DNA of 64,000 nt, taken from the NCBI GenBank assembly GCA_035308565.1, contig DATGGK010000184.1:19449-83448 (forward strand), in the 5' to 3' direction. This DNA is from JANXLS01 sp035308565. GTDB taxonomy: Bacteria; Planctomycetota; SZUA-567; H5-PLA8. Under the pieces are notes generated by a model that saw nothing but the letters and a program-made list of their open reading frames with translations, was not told where the DNA came from and ran no database searches. Of the stretch, positions 28,432 through 35,439 are shown one piece after another. Positions within the stretch are counted from its first letter, which is position 1. The number at the start of each line of letters is the position of its first letter. The position numbers were made by a program, and so were the translations under genes.

Positions 28432-30006
28432 GTGGCAGAAGAAAGCGAAGGCGGAAAGAAAGCGCCGCTGACCGTCAGCACCGTCGTCAAAGACGGCGGG
28501 CTGTGGGAGAAATCGGTCAGCGTGACCGTTGCGGCGGAGGAAGTCAACAAGGAACACAACGCCGTCGTGGGCAGTTTTTCAGGCGCGGTCAACCTGCCTG
28601 GTTTTCGCCCGGGAAAAGTGCCGCGCGATGTGATTGAGAAACGCTTCGGCGCGGACATCCGCAAGCAGCTCACCGCCAACCTCGTGGAACGTGCTTTCGC
28701 CGCGGCGCTCGAAAAGGAAAATCTGAAAGCCATTGGCGAACCCGAAGTGACGGAGGCCGAAAAACTCATTGCGACAAAGGGCCAGCCGTTCAGTTTCGAA
28801 TTCAAAACCGAAGTAATGCCGCAATTCGAATTGCCGCCGTACACCGGATTGAAAGGCGAGCAGGAAGAGATCGACGTGCTGCCCGAGGAGATTGAGCACG
28901 CCATCAATGCGCTGCGTGAACGCTTCGCCGAAGAAGTGCCCGCCGAGGAAGGCCACGCGATTATCGAAAAAGACAACGCAACAGGTGTGCTGCGCGTGCT
29001 GGTCGATGGCAATGAAGTGCACAAGGAAGAGGACGCGCATCTGCTTTGCGTGCAAGGGCACGTCTTCGGCGCGTATGCGCATCTGGGTTCGAAATTTTTG
29101 CTGGGCGCGAAAGCCGGCGAAAAGCGCGCCGTGGACGAGGCGCTGGCGGGGAATTTCCCGGTCGAAGAACATCGCAACAAAAAAGCCACGATCGAATTTG
29201 AAGTGAAGTCGATCAAAACGGTGCGCCTGCCGGCCGTGGACGACGAACTCGCCAAGAATCTGGGCTTCCCGGACCTGGCGGCGCTCAACGACAAAATCCG
29301 TTCGTCGCTGTTGGAAAAAATCGGCGACACGATCAAAACGCGCGTGCGCGAAGAGATCCTCAAGCAGATCATCGAGAAGGTCAATTTCGAAATGCCTCCG
29401 AAAATGCTGGCGCGCGCGGCGTCGGAAAACATGGTTCAGAGCATTCAATACCTCGCGCAGATGGGTGTACAGCCCGGCGCCATTGGCCTGACGCCGGAGA
29501 AGATGGCGGACAATTCCCAGAGCGCGGGCGTGGCCGAACTCAAACGCTATTTCACGCTTTCCGCCATCGCCGACAAGGAAAACATCACCGCCGAAGAAGA
29601 GGAAGTGGACGAATACATCGTGGGCCTGGCACGGCGCCAGAACGTGAAGGCGCAGGATCTTTTCGACCGCCTCGCCGCGGAAGGCAAAATCCCGCAGATC
29701 GAAGCCGACATCCGCTTGAGGAAAGCCATCGATTTCGTGCTCGACGCCGCTGAAATCGCCGTTGTGCCGCGCAAGCCCTTCCCGAAGGAACACGAACACG
29801 AACACGAACACGACGAACACGCGCCGGGGCATGAGCATGGGCACGAGCATGGTCATGAACACGGCGAGCATGCCGAACAAGGCCACGAGCATGGTCATGA
29901 AACCGGCGAACATGCGGAACATGGGCATGAGCACGCCGAACACGAGCACGGTGATCATGGCCACGAACATGGTCACGAAGAACACGGGCACGAGCACGGA
30001 GCATAG
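28432..30006 (+). CDS. tig: Trigger factor with a histidine-rich C-terminal tail
   Basis: 524 residues from GTG 28432. The N-terminal ribosome-binding domain includes the signature LPGFRPGKVPRDVIEKRFG (GFRxGKxP), followed by a PPIase-like insert around 150-260, less well conserved, and then the helical C-domain (LKRYFTLSAIADKENITAEEEEVDEYI near 370). Trigger factor binds at the ribosome exit and folds new chains. Unusual is the tail from residue 454 to 524: about 28 histidines, mostly in HEHGHE units, a probable nickel/zinc-binding array like that of SlyD. clpP follows 106 bases later, separated by paired hairpins, which matches the common tig-clpP order, here without clpX. Confidence 0.93.
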   Translation: MAEESEGGKKAPLTVSTVVKDGGLWEKSVSVTVAAEEVNKEHNAVVGSFSGAVNLPGFRPGKVPRDVIEKRFGADIRKQLTANLVERAFAAALEKENLKAIGEPEVTEAEKLIATKGQPFSFEFKTEVMPQFELPPYTGLKGEQEEIDVLPEEIEHAINALRERFAEEVPAEEGHAIIEKDNATGVLRVLVDGNEVHKEEDAHLLCVQGHVFGAYAHLGSKFLLGAKAGEKRAVDEALAGNFPVEEHRNKKATIEFEVKSIKTVRLPAVDDELAKNLGFPDLAALNDKIRSSLLEKIGDTIKTRVREEILKQIIEKVNFEMPPKMLARAASENMVQSIQYLAQMGVQPGAIGLTPEKMADNSQSAGVAELKRYFTLSAIADKENITAEEEEVDEYIVGLARRQNVKAQDLFDRLAAEGKIPQIEADIRLRKAIDFVLDAAEIAVVPRKPFPKEHEHEHEHDEHAPGHEHGHEHGHEHGEHAEQGHEHGHETGEHAEHGHEHAEHEHGDHGHEHGHEEHGHEHGA

Positions 30007-30011
30007 AAACG

Positions 30012-30061
30012 TGCAGGCGAGACGCCTGCACCACGAGACACTTGCAGGCTGGAAGCCTGCA
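30012..30061. repeat. Paired GCAGGC/GCCTGC hairpins between tig and clpP
   Basis: TGCAGGCGAGACGCCTGCA at 30012-30030 and TGCAGGCTGGAAGCCTGCA at 30043-30061: two adjacent hairpins with the same outer arms, each followed by CCAC. Repeat-like; it could also slow or end transcription after tig. Confidence 0.7.
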
Positions 30062-30112
30062 CCACAATACTCAGGACTCAGGACTCAGCATTTTCAACTC
30101 AGGATTAAAATC

Positions 30113-30688
30113 ATGGCCATCATCCCCAATGTGATCGAACGAACCGGACGCGGCGAACGAGGCTGGGACATCTACAGCCGCCTGTTGAAGGACCGCATCA
30201 TTTTCCTGGGCGAAGAAATCAACGAATTCACCGCCACGACGATTGTCGCGGAGATGCTCTACTTGCAGCTTGAAAACAAGGAAGCCGACATCGAGCTGTA
30301 CATCATGTCGCCCGGCGGATCGGTGACCGCGGGTTTGGCGATCTACGACACGATGCAGCACGTCACCAACGACATCGCGACGTATTGCGTGGGCCAGGCC
30401 GCGAGCATGGGCGCATTCCTGCTGGCCGCGGGCACCAAAGGCAAGCGCTTTGCGCTCCCCAACGCGCGCATCATGATTCATCAGCCGTGGGGCGGCGCAC
30501 AAGGCACCGCCGCGGACATTGTGATTCAAGCGGAAGAAATCATCCGCCTCAAGCGCTCATTGAACGAACTCTACGCCAAGCACACCGGCCTGAGCGTCGA
30601 GCGCATCGCCAAAGACAGTGACCGCGATTTTTTCATGTCGCCGGATCAGGCGAAGGAGTATGGGCTGATCGACGAAGTGCTGCGATAA
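30113..30688 (+). CDS. clpP: ATP-dependent Clp protease proteolytic subunit
   Basis: 191 residues. A self-compartmentalised serine protease that works with ClpX/ClpA chambers. The catalytic triad is Ser98 (GQAASMGAF), His123 (MIHQPWGG) and Asp172 (DSDRDFF), in standard positions. The IYSRLLKDRIIFLG opening and the handle helix (EEIIRLKRSLNELYAKH) are present. ATG 30113 follows AGGA; a longer frame begins at 29762 but lies over tig. The usual clpX partner is not next; an Rrf2 regulator follows instead. Confidence 0.96.
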   Translation: MAIIPNVIERTGRGERGWDIYSRLLKDRIIFLGEEINEFTATTIVAEMLYLQLENKEADIELYIMSPGGSVTAGLAIYDTMQHVTNDIATYCVGQAASMGAFLLAAGTKGKRFALPNARIMIHQPWGGAQGTAADIVIQAEEIIRLKRSLNELYAKHTGLSVERIAKDSDRDFFMSPDQAKEYGLIDEVLR

Positions 30689-30704
30689 GGACCTTTCGCA
30701 CCGC

Positions 30705-30740
30705 GTATAGGCCATATATGCGTTATAGGGCCTATGGGCC
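30705..30740. repeat. ATAGGCC-type dispersed repeat, copy 2
   Basis: GTATAGGCCATATATGCGTT continuing ATAGGGCCTATGGGCC, between clpP and the Rrf2 promoter. Same alternating TATAGG/CCTATA composition as the copy at 15561. Confidence 0.6.
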
Positions 30741-30757
30741 GGTCGAACGCAGACTTC

Positions 30758-30785
30758 TTGACACGCCCGGCTCAACCGGTACAAT
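30758..30785 (+). promoter_or_regulatory. Rrf2 gene promoter
   Basis: Consensus TTGACA at 30758-30763, a 16-base spacer, TACAAT at 30780-30785; predicted start near 30792, about 60 bases before the ATG. Confidence 0.75.
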
Positions 30786-30788
30786 TCA

Positions 30789-30802
30789 GGACAAGTTTAT
30801 CC
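30789..30802 (+). promoter_or_regulatory. Candidate Rrf2 operator at the transcription start
   Basis: GGACAAGTTTATCC is a 14-base imperfect palindrome placed over the predicted start site, where a repressor would block transcription. Additionally TTCAGGACA (30785-30793) recurs exactly inverted as TGTCCTGAA at 30845-30853, next to the start codon. Confidence 0.45.
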
Positions 30803-30853
30803 GGAAATCGTGCATTGTGGACGATTCACTCTGGATGGAGGCACTGTCCTGAA

Positions 30854-31327
30854 ATGATCTCTCAAACCACCGAATACGCCCTGCGCGCGATGGTCTTCCT
30901 TGCCGAACGCGAAGGCCACCCTCACGCCGCGCAGGAAATCGCTCAAGCCACGCACGTTCCAGCAGGCTATTTGTCAAAAGTTTTGCAGAGCCTCGTGCGC
31001 GCAAATCTGCTGATCTCGCAGCGCGGGTTGGGCGGTGGCTTTTCGCTCTCGCGGTCCAAAAGTGAAATCTCGATCTACGAAGTGGTGCAAGCCGTCGATC
31101 CCATCCGCCGCATCCGCAGTTGCCCGCTTGAATTGGTGGCGCACGGAACCAATCTGTGCCCGCTGCACCGGCGGCTGGATAATGCGCTGGCGTTGGTCGA
31201 GGACTCCTTTAAAAATAGCACGCTGGCCGAAATCCTCGATACCCCCGGCTCAAGCCGGCCACTCTGTCCCTTCCCACGCGTGGCCGCAAAGGACGAAACA
31301 GCCGATTCAGTTGGCGCAAAAAAATAA
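30854..31327 (+). CDS. Rrf2-family transcriptional regulator, probably Fe-S sensing
   Basis: 157 residues. A winged helix-turn-helix with the Rrf2 opening MISQTTEYALRAMVFLA, the recognition helix region VPAGYLSKVLQSLVRANLL and wing SQRGLGGGFSLS. In the sensing loop, Cys90 and Cys102 plus His105 (SCPLELVAHGTNLCPLHRRL) could ligate an Fe-S cluster as in IscR or NsrR, but only two Cys are visible, so the cluster type is uncertain. The promoter and palindrome upstream suggest that it represses itself. The C-terminus (SSRPLCPFPRVAAKDETADS) is variable. Confidence 0.88.
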   Translation: MISQTTEYALRAMVFLAEREGHPHAAQEIAQATHVPAGYLSKVLQSLVRANLLISQRGLGGGFSLSRSKSEISIYEVVQAVDPIRRIRSCPLELVAHGTNLCPLHRRLDNALALVEDSFKNSTLAEILDTPGSSRPLCPFPRVAAKDETADSVGAKK

Positions 31328-31400
31328 ATCGCGCGAAGCGCGTCGCCTCCTAGAGCTAGAGCGCATTCAGAATTCGCGAGCACGGTACGTAATGCGCTCT

Positions 31401-31502
31401 GGCACCCCTTCGGGGTGCAGGGAATCATGAGAGGGACCTAACCGGGGGTATCGGCCTCGCGGCCTCAACCCCCGGCTAATATCTTTAACCCCTTCGGGGT
31501 AA
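31401..31502. repeat. Triple-hairpin dispersed repeat, copy 2
   Basis: GGCACCCCTTCGGGGTGC, then CCGGGGGTATCGGCC/GGCCTCAACCCCCGG, then AACCCCTTCGGGGT. Same order as the copies at 6501 and 61568. Confidence 0.75.
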
Positions 31503-31574
31503 CAACGGCGTTTCGCTTCGCGAAACACGTCCTCACGAATTTGAAATCCGCTCTATCTCCTGACTCCTGACTCC

Positions 31575-31644
31575 TAACCCCTAACCCCTAACCCCTAACC
31601 CCTAACCCCTAACCCCTAACCCCTAACCCCTAACCCCTAACCCC
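31575..31644. repeat. Heptamer array (TAACCCC)10 flanked by TGACCCC variants
   Basis: Ten exact tandem units of TAACCCC, bordered by TGACTCC and TGACCCC units, in the spacer before the Gfo/Idh gene. Related heptamers (TCAGGGG, GGAGTCA) occur singly or in short runs at 14150-14180, 40291-40325, 49508-49553, 50935-50973 and elsewhere. Confidence 0.9.
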
Positions 31645-31715
31645 TGACCCCTGACTCGCGCGTGCGTTTGCGCAATTCCACCCCCGCTTTGCGCATTCCG
31701 CGTGACTTTTTTTGT

Positions 31716-31756
31716 TTGACGCCCTATATCATCCGCGGTGTACAATTCATTGTACA
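31716..31756 (+). promoter_or_regulatory. Promoter with overlapping palindromic operator for the Gfo/Idh gene
   Basis: TTGACG at 31716-31721 and TACAAT at 31741-31746 (19-base spacer). The -10 box is part of a near-perfect 18-base palindrome TGTACAATTCATTGTACA (31739-31756), a good site for a dimeric repressor. Confidence 0.55.
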
Positions 31757-31795
31757 AACTTGAGATTCGCACATTCACAATATCGGAGGCATCAC

Positions 31796-33121
31796 ATGAA
31801 CGCGAAACAATCGAGCGCGGCTTCGCGCCGGGATTTCATTAAGGGGACGGCGGCCGTCGGCGGCGCGCTGGCGGCGGCGAGTTTCATGGGCCGGGCGTAC
31901 GCGGCGGGCGGCGACACCATCCGCGTGGGCTGGATCGGCTGCGGCGGGCGCGGCACGGGCGCGGCCAGCCAGGCGCTGTTGGCCGACAAGAACATCAAGC
32001 TCGTGGCGGTCGGCGACACCTTTAAGGATCGCCTCGACGAGCACCTCGCGGCGCTTAAGGACGACATGGAAAAGAAGGCCGCGAAGGCCAAGGACTCGTT
32101 CGATCCCAAGTCCAAATTCGATTGCCCGCCCGAACGCCAGTTCGTCGGCTTCGACGCGTACAAGAAAGTCATCGACGCCGGCGTGGACGTCGTAGTGCTG
32201 ACCACCCCGCCGCATTTTCGCCCGGAGCATTTGAAATACGCTGTCGCGCAGGGCAAGCATGTGTTCGCGGAAAAGCCCGTCGCGGTGGACGGCCCCGGCA
32301 TCCGCTCGGTCGCCGAAACCTGCGCCGAAGCGCGCAAGAAAAAGCTCTCGATTGTCTCCGGCCTCTGCTGGCGCTACGACACCGAAGGCACCGGCGCGCT
32401 GGCCAAGCATCTGCACGACGGCGGCGTGGGCCAGATTCAGGCCGTGCATTCGTCGTACCTCACCGGCGGCTTGTGGCATTTCCCGCGCAAGGAAAGCTGG
32501 AGCGACATGGAATACCAGATGCGCAACTGGCTCTATTTCACGTGGCTCTCCGGCGATCACATCGTCGAACAAAACGTCCACAACCTCGACCGCGTCGCCT
32601 GGTACCTCGGCGAATACCCGTCCAAGTGCTACAGCCTCGGTGGACGCCAGTCGCGCACTGAACCCGAATTCGGGCACATCTTCGATCATTTCGCAACGTG
32701 TTTCGAATTCCCCAGCGGGGCGAAGTGCTTCAACTACTGCCGCCAGCAGCCCGGCTCCGACCCTCAGAACGGCGATTGGATTTACGGCACGAAAGGCACC
32801 GCGATCTGGAACTGGGGCAAAGCCGAAGTCAAAGGCGAACGCCCCGCGGCGTTCAACGGCAATTTGAACAACGCGTACCAGTACGAACACGACGTGCTGA
32901 TGGCCTCGATCCGCAAAGGCGAGCCGGTGGACAACAGCGAGTACATGATCAACAGCACGATGATGGGCATCTTCGGCCGCATGGCCGCGTATAGCGGCAA
33001 AATTCTGACGTGGAAGCAGGCCATGGAATCACAGGAAGATTTGTCGCCGAAGGCCTACGACATGAGCGCGAAGCTGGACTTCCCGGCCGTAGCGAAGCCG
33101 GGTCTGACGAAGTTCAGTTAA
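31796..33121 (+). CDS. Tat-exported Gfo/Idh/MocA-family oxidoreductase
   Basis: 441 residues from ATG 31796 after GGAGG. The signal SRRDFIKGT with a hydrophobic core (AVGGALAAASFMG) is a twin-arginine type. The Rossmann domain has WIGCGGRGTG at 47-56, and the EKP motif (FAEKPVAVD) near 160 marks the catalytic Lys of Gfo/Idh/MocA enzymes. The C-terminal alpha/beta domain includes GDHIVEQNVHNLDR with the active-site His pair. Such exported dehydrogenases are abundant in planctomycetes and verrucomicrobia and probably act on sugars or inositols with a tightly bound NAD(P). The exact substrate is unknown. A TGTACAAT palindrome overlaps its promoter. Confidence 0.9.
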   Translation: MNAKQSSAASRRDFIKGTAAVGGALAAASFMGRAYAAGGDTIRVGWIGCGGRGTGAASQALLADKNIKLVAVGDTFKDRLDEHLAALKDDMEKKAAKAKDSFDPKSKFDCPPERQFVGFDAYKKVIDAGVDVVVLTTPPHFRPEHLKYAVAQGKHVFAEKPVAVDGPGIRSVAETCAEARKKKLSIVSGLCWRYDTEGTGALAKHLHDGGVGQIQAVHSSYLTGGLWHFPRKESWSDMEYQMRNWLYFTWLSGDHIVEQNVHNLDRVAWYLGEYPSKCYSLGGRQSRTEPEFGHIFDHFATCFEFPSGAKCFNYCRQQPGSDPQNGDWIYGTKGTAIWNWGKAEVKGERPAAFNGNLNNAYQYEHDVLMASIRKGEPVDNSEYMINSTMMGIFGRMAAYSGKILTWKQAMESQEDLSPKAYDMSAKLDFPAVAKPGLTKFS

Positions 33122-33155
33122 TATGTGCAGTCACTGACTCCTGACCCTTGACGAA

Positions 33156-33188
33156 AGCGGGCGCCCGTAAAAAGGCGCCCGCTTTTTT
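33156..33188 (+). terminator. Intrinsic terminator of the Gfo/Idh gene
   Basis: AGCGGGCGCC / GGCGCCCGCT with an eight-base loop, followed by six T residues, 35 bases after the stop. Confidence 0.85.
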
Positions 33189-33324
33189 GCGCACGCAGGC
33201 CCTCTTGCACCCTATTCCATCAACATCCATCGTTCCAATTCGCGAGCATTTCATTGTTTCCAAACGCTATCCCGCCGATACACTCATAGCCGGCGTTGCC
33301 CCGCCTATCGGACCCGCTTTGCCT

Positions 33325-34365
33325 ATGGCCGACGAAGAGCATTTCAAAATTATCAAACAAGGTCCCGCCGCGTGGAACGATTGGCGCCGCGCGCATCCTG
33401 AAATCAAACCGGATCTCACCGGCGCGTACCTCAGCGGGCGCGAACTGGGCAATTTGCGCATGGCCAATGTGGACATGAGCCTCTCGACGCTGAAGAAAAC
33501 CAACCTGCGCGGGTCGGATTTCTGGCGCACCGATTTGAATTTGAGCGACCTGAGCGGCGCGATACTTTCGCGTTCGTTTTTTGGCCGCGCGCATTTGCAT
33601 TCGGCGCGGCTGTGCAGCGCGGAACTGACTTATGTGCGCTTCATCGGTTCGGATTTGAGCGGCGCGAATCTTTCGCACGCAAAAATCGCGCACACGCACT
33701 TCAACGACACCGATCTCGCCGGCGCCGACTTCAGCCACGCTTGGATCAGCGACACTGTCTTCGCCAACGTCGATCTGCGCCGCACGCTCGGACTGGAGAC
33801 CGTGAACTTCATCAGTCCGTCGAGCTTGGGCATCGACTCGATCTACCGTTCGCACGGCCAGATTCCGACCACGTTCCTGCGCGGCTGCGGCGTGCCCGAA
33901 GAATTCGTGCGCCTGATCCCGTCGCTCCAATTCGATTCGCCGCTGCAATTCACCTGCTGCCTGTGCTTCAACGCGCTGGACCGCGTCTTCTGCGAAAAGC
34001 TGCACGCGGATTTGCAGGCCAATGGCGTGCGCTGCTGGTTTCTTCCCGACCACGGCAGCGGCCTGCACGAGCAGCTCGAAGAAGCCGTCACGTTCTACGA
34101 CAAAATCGTCGCAATCTGCTCGAAGAATTCGATGGCCCGGCCCGAATTCGCGCAGCATTTCGAGCGCGCGCTGGAGATTGAAAAATACGACGGCCGCACC
34201 GCGCTCTACTGTATTACGCGCGACGATTACCTCGCCAACGATTGGACGCACGCGCAGAAAGAAACCGTTCAGGGCCGCGTGGTCAGCGATTTCCGGCATT
34301 GGGAGAAGCCCGAAAGTTACGAGCGCGCGCTGGGGAAATTGCTGCGGGCGCTGGGCAGCGCGTGA
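33325..34365 (+). CDS. Pentapeptide-repeat protein with C-terminal TIR domain
   Basis: 346 residues. The N-terminal part (about 28-155) is a right-handed beta-helix of pentapeptide repeats (A/D-L/F-x-x: DLTGAYLSG, NLRGSDFW, DLSGANLSHAK). A conserved linker (FLRGCGVPEEFVRLIPSL at 184-201) leads into a TIR domain at about 207-345. In family members the TIR begins with FISYS and has WFAPHD; here these read CCLCFNALD and WFLPDHGSG, and the usual SEWV segment is RPEF with Glu274. Bacterial TIRs often cleave NAD in phage defence; here the catalytic Glu is uncertain. No Shine-Dalgarno precedes ATG 33325. Stand-alone gene. Confidence 0.85.
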   Translation: MADEEHFKIIKQGPAAWNDWRRAHPEIKPDLTGAYLSGRELGNLRMANVDMSLSTLKKTNLRGSDFWRTDLNLSDLSGAILSRSFFGRAHLHSARLCSAELTYVRFIGSDLSGANLSHAKIAHTHFNDTDLAGADFSHAWISDTVFANVDLRRTLGLETVNFISPSSLGIDSIYRSHGQIPTTFLRGCGVPEEFVRLIPSLQFDSPLQFTCCLCFNALDRVFCEKLHADLQANGVRCWFLPDHGSGLHEQLEEAVTFYDKIVAICSKNSMARPEFAQHFERALEIEKYDGRTALYCITRDDYLANDWTHAQKETVQGRVVSDFRHWEKPESYERALGKLLRALGSA

Positions 34366-34397
34366 GGCCGAAACTGGGCGCGTCGGTTTTTGAGAAT

Positions 34398-34446
34398 CAT
34401 AGGCATTATAGGCATTATAGGACATATAGGCCGTATAGGCCCTATT
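34398..34446. repeat. ATAGGC-type dispersed repeat, copy 3
   Basis: Five tandem-like words of the type CATAGGCATTATAGGCATTA, then ACATATAGGCCGTATAGGCC, in the spacer between the convergent TIR and epimerase genes. Confidence 0.65.
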
Positions 34447-34470
34447 CCGATTTGCGCGACGGCAAAGCGG

Positions 34471-35439
34471 CTAGCCCTTCGCGGCCACGCGCAGACCACG
34501 GTGCCAGTTCAACAAATCCCGCAGCGTTTTTTCGAGCGGGATTTCCGGCAACCAGCCGGTCGCGGCTTTGATTTTGTCGATGCTGCCGCGCACGTCCATG
34601 ACCTGGTTCGCGCCGCGCAAGCGCGCCGGGTCGGGGCGGATTTCCACTTTCACGCGCGCCATGTTCACCAGGATATCGAGGATTTCTTTGACCGTCACGC
34701 TGGTCCCGGTGGCCAGATTGTACGCTTCGCCTTTCGCGCCCTGCAGCGCCAACATGCGGTAGCCGCGCACGATGTCGCGCACGTCTGAAAAATCGCGGCG
34801 CGGCGACAGGTCGCCGCAATAAATGACCGGCTCGCCGCCGGTCTCGACTTTGGCCACCTGCTCGGCGAAAGTTGAACAGACAAAATCCGCGCGCTGCCGC
34901 GGGCCGGTGTGATTGAACGGCCGCGCCATCACCACATGCAGCCCGTACATTGTGATCAGCGGGTGAGCGGCCAGTTCCAGCGCCGCTTTGCCCGCGGCGA
35001 AAATATTCACCGGCGGCGCGAACGGGTAGTCCTCGCGCACCGGCAATTTCTCCTGCGCCACAGGGCCATACACTTCCGCGGAACTGACCATCACCACGCG
35101 CGTCTGGTGGCTGAGCGTGCGCACCGCTTCGAGCAGATGAATGCCGGAGAGCAGATTGGATTCGTACGTTTTTGCCGGTTCGCGTTCGGCGTCCTTCACG
35201 TAGCTGATGCCCGCCAGATGAAACAGTGCGTCGAATTTGCTCTCGCGCAATACGCCGCGCAGAAATTCCGGCTGCGTCAAATCGCCCACGCGCAGCGTGA
35301 TGTGGTCGAGTTGGTGCGCAACGTTGGCCGTGCGCGCGCCGGGGCGGCAGGTGCCCCACACGTCGTCGCCCAGCGACAGGCAGTAATCGACCAAGTGCGA
35401 GCCGGCGAAGCCTTCGGCGCCGGTGATCAGGACTCTCAT
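34471..35439 (-). CDS. NAD-dependent sugar epimerase/dehydratase with altered catalytic Tyr
   Basis: 322 residues, extended SDR family close to GDP-mannose 4,6-dehydratase and GDP-6-deoxy-mannose reductase. Rossmann TGAEGFAG lies at 6-13, LFHLAGISYV at 72-81, and VSSAEVYG at 118-125 with the catalytic Ser. The usual Y-x-x-x-K appears as F147-AAG-K151 (NIFAAGKAAL), so the catalytic Tyr is Phe. ARPFNHTGPRQ and the C-terminal ATGTSVTVKE confirm the family. It may still bind nucleotide sugar but act differently. The ATG overlaps the dedA stop (ATGA), so the two are co-translated. Confidence 0.85.
   Translation of the reverse strand: MRVLITGAEGFAGSHLVDYCLSLGDDVWGTCRPGARTANVAHQLDHITLRVGDLTQPEFLRGVLRESKFDALFHLAGISYVKDAEREPAKTYESNLLSGIHLLEAVRTLSHQTRVVMVSSAEVYGPVAQEKLPVREDYPFAPPVNIFAAGKAALELAAHPLITMYGLHVVMARPFNHTGPRQRADFVCSTFAEQVAKVETGGEPVIYCGDLSPRRDFSDVRDIVRGYRMLALQGAKGEAYNLATGTSVTVKEILDILVNMARVKVEIRPDPARLRGANQVMDVRGSIDKIKAATGWLPEIPLEKTLRDLLNWHRGLRVAAKG

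Noticed and set aside
28579..29997. 472-residue minus-strand open frame
   Set aside because: Antisense of trigger factor including the His tail, which reads as Met/Val-rich nonsense.
31575..31644. Telomere or CRISPR interpretation of the TAACCCC array
   Set aside because: There are no spacers between units, and the flanking heptamer variants fit an intergenic repeat family.
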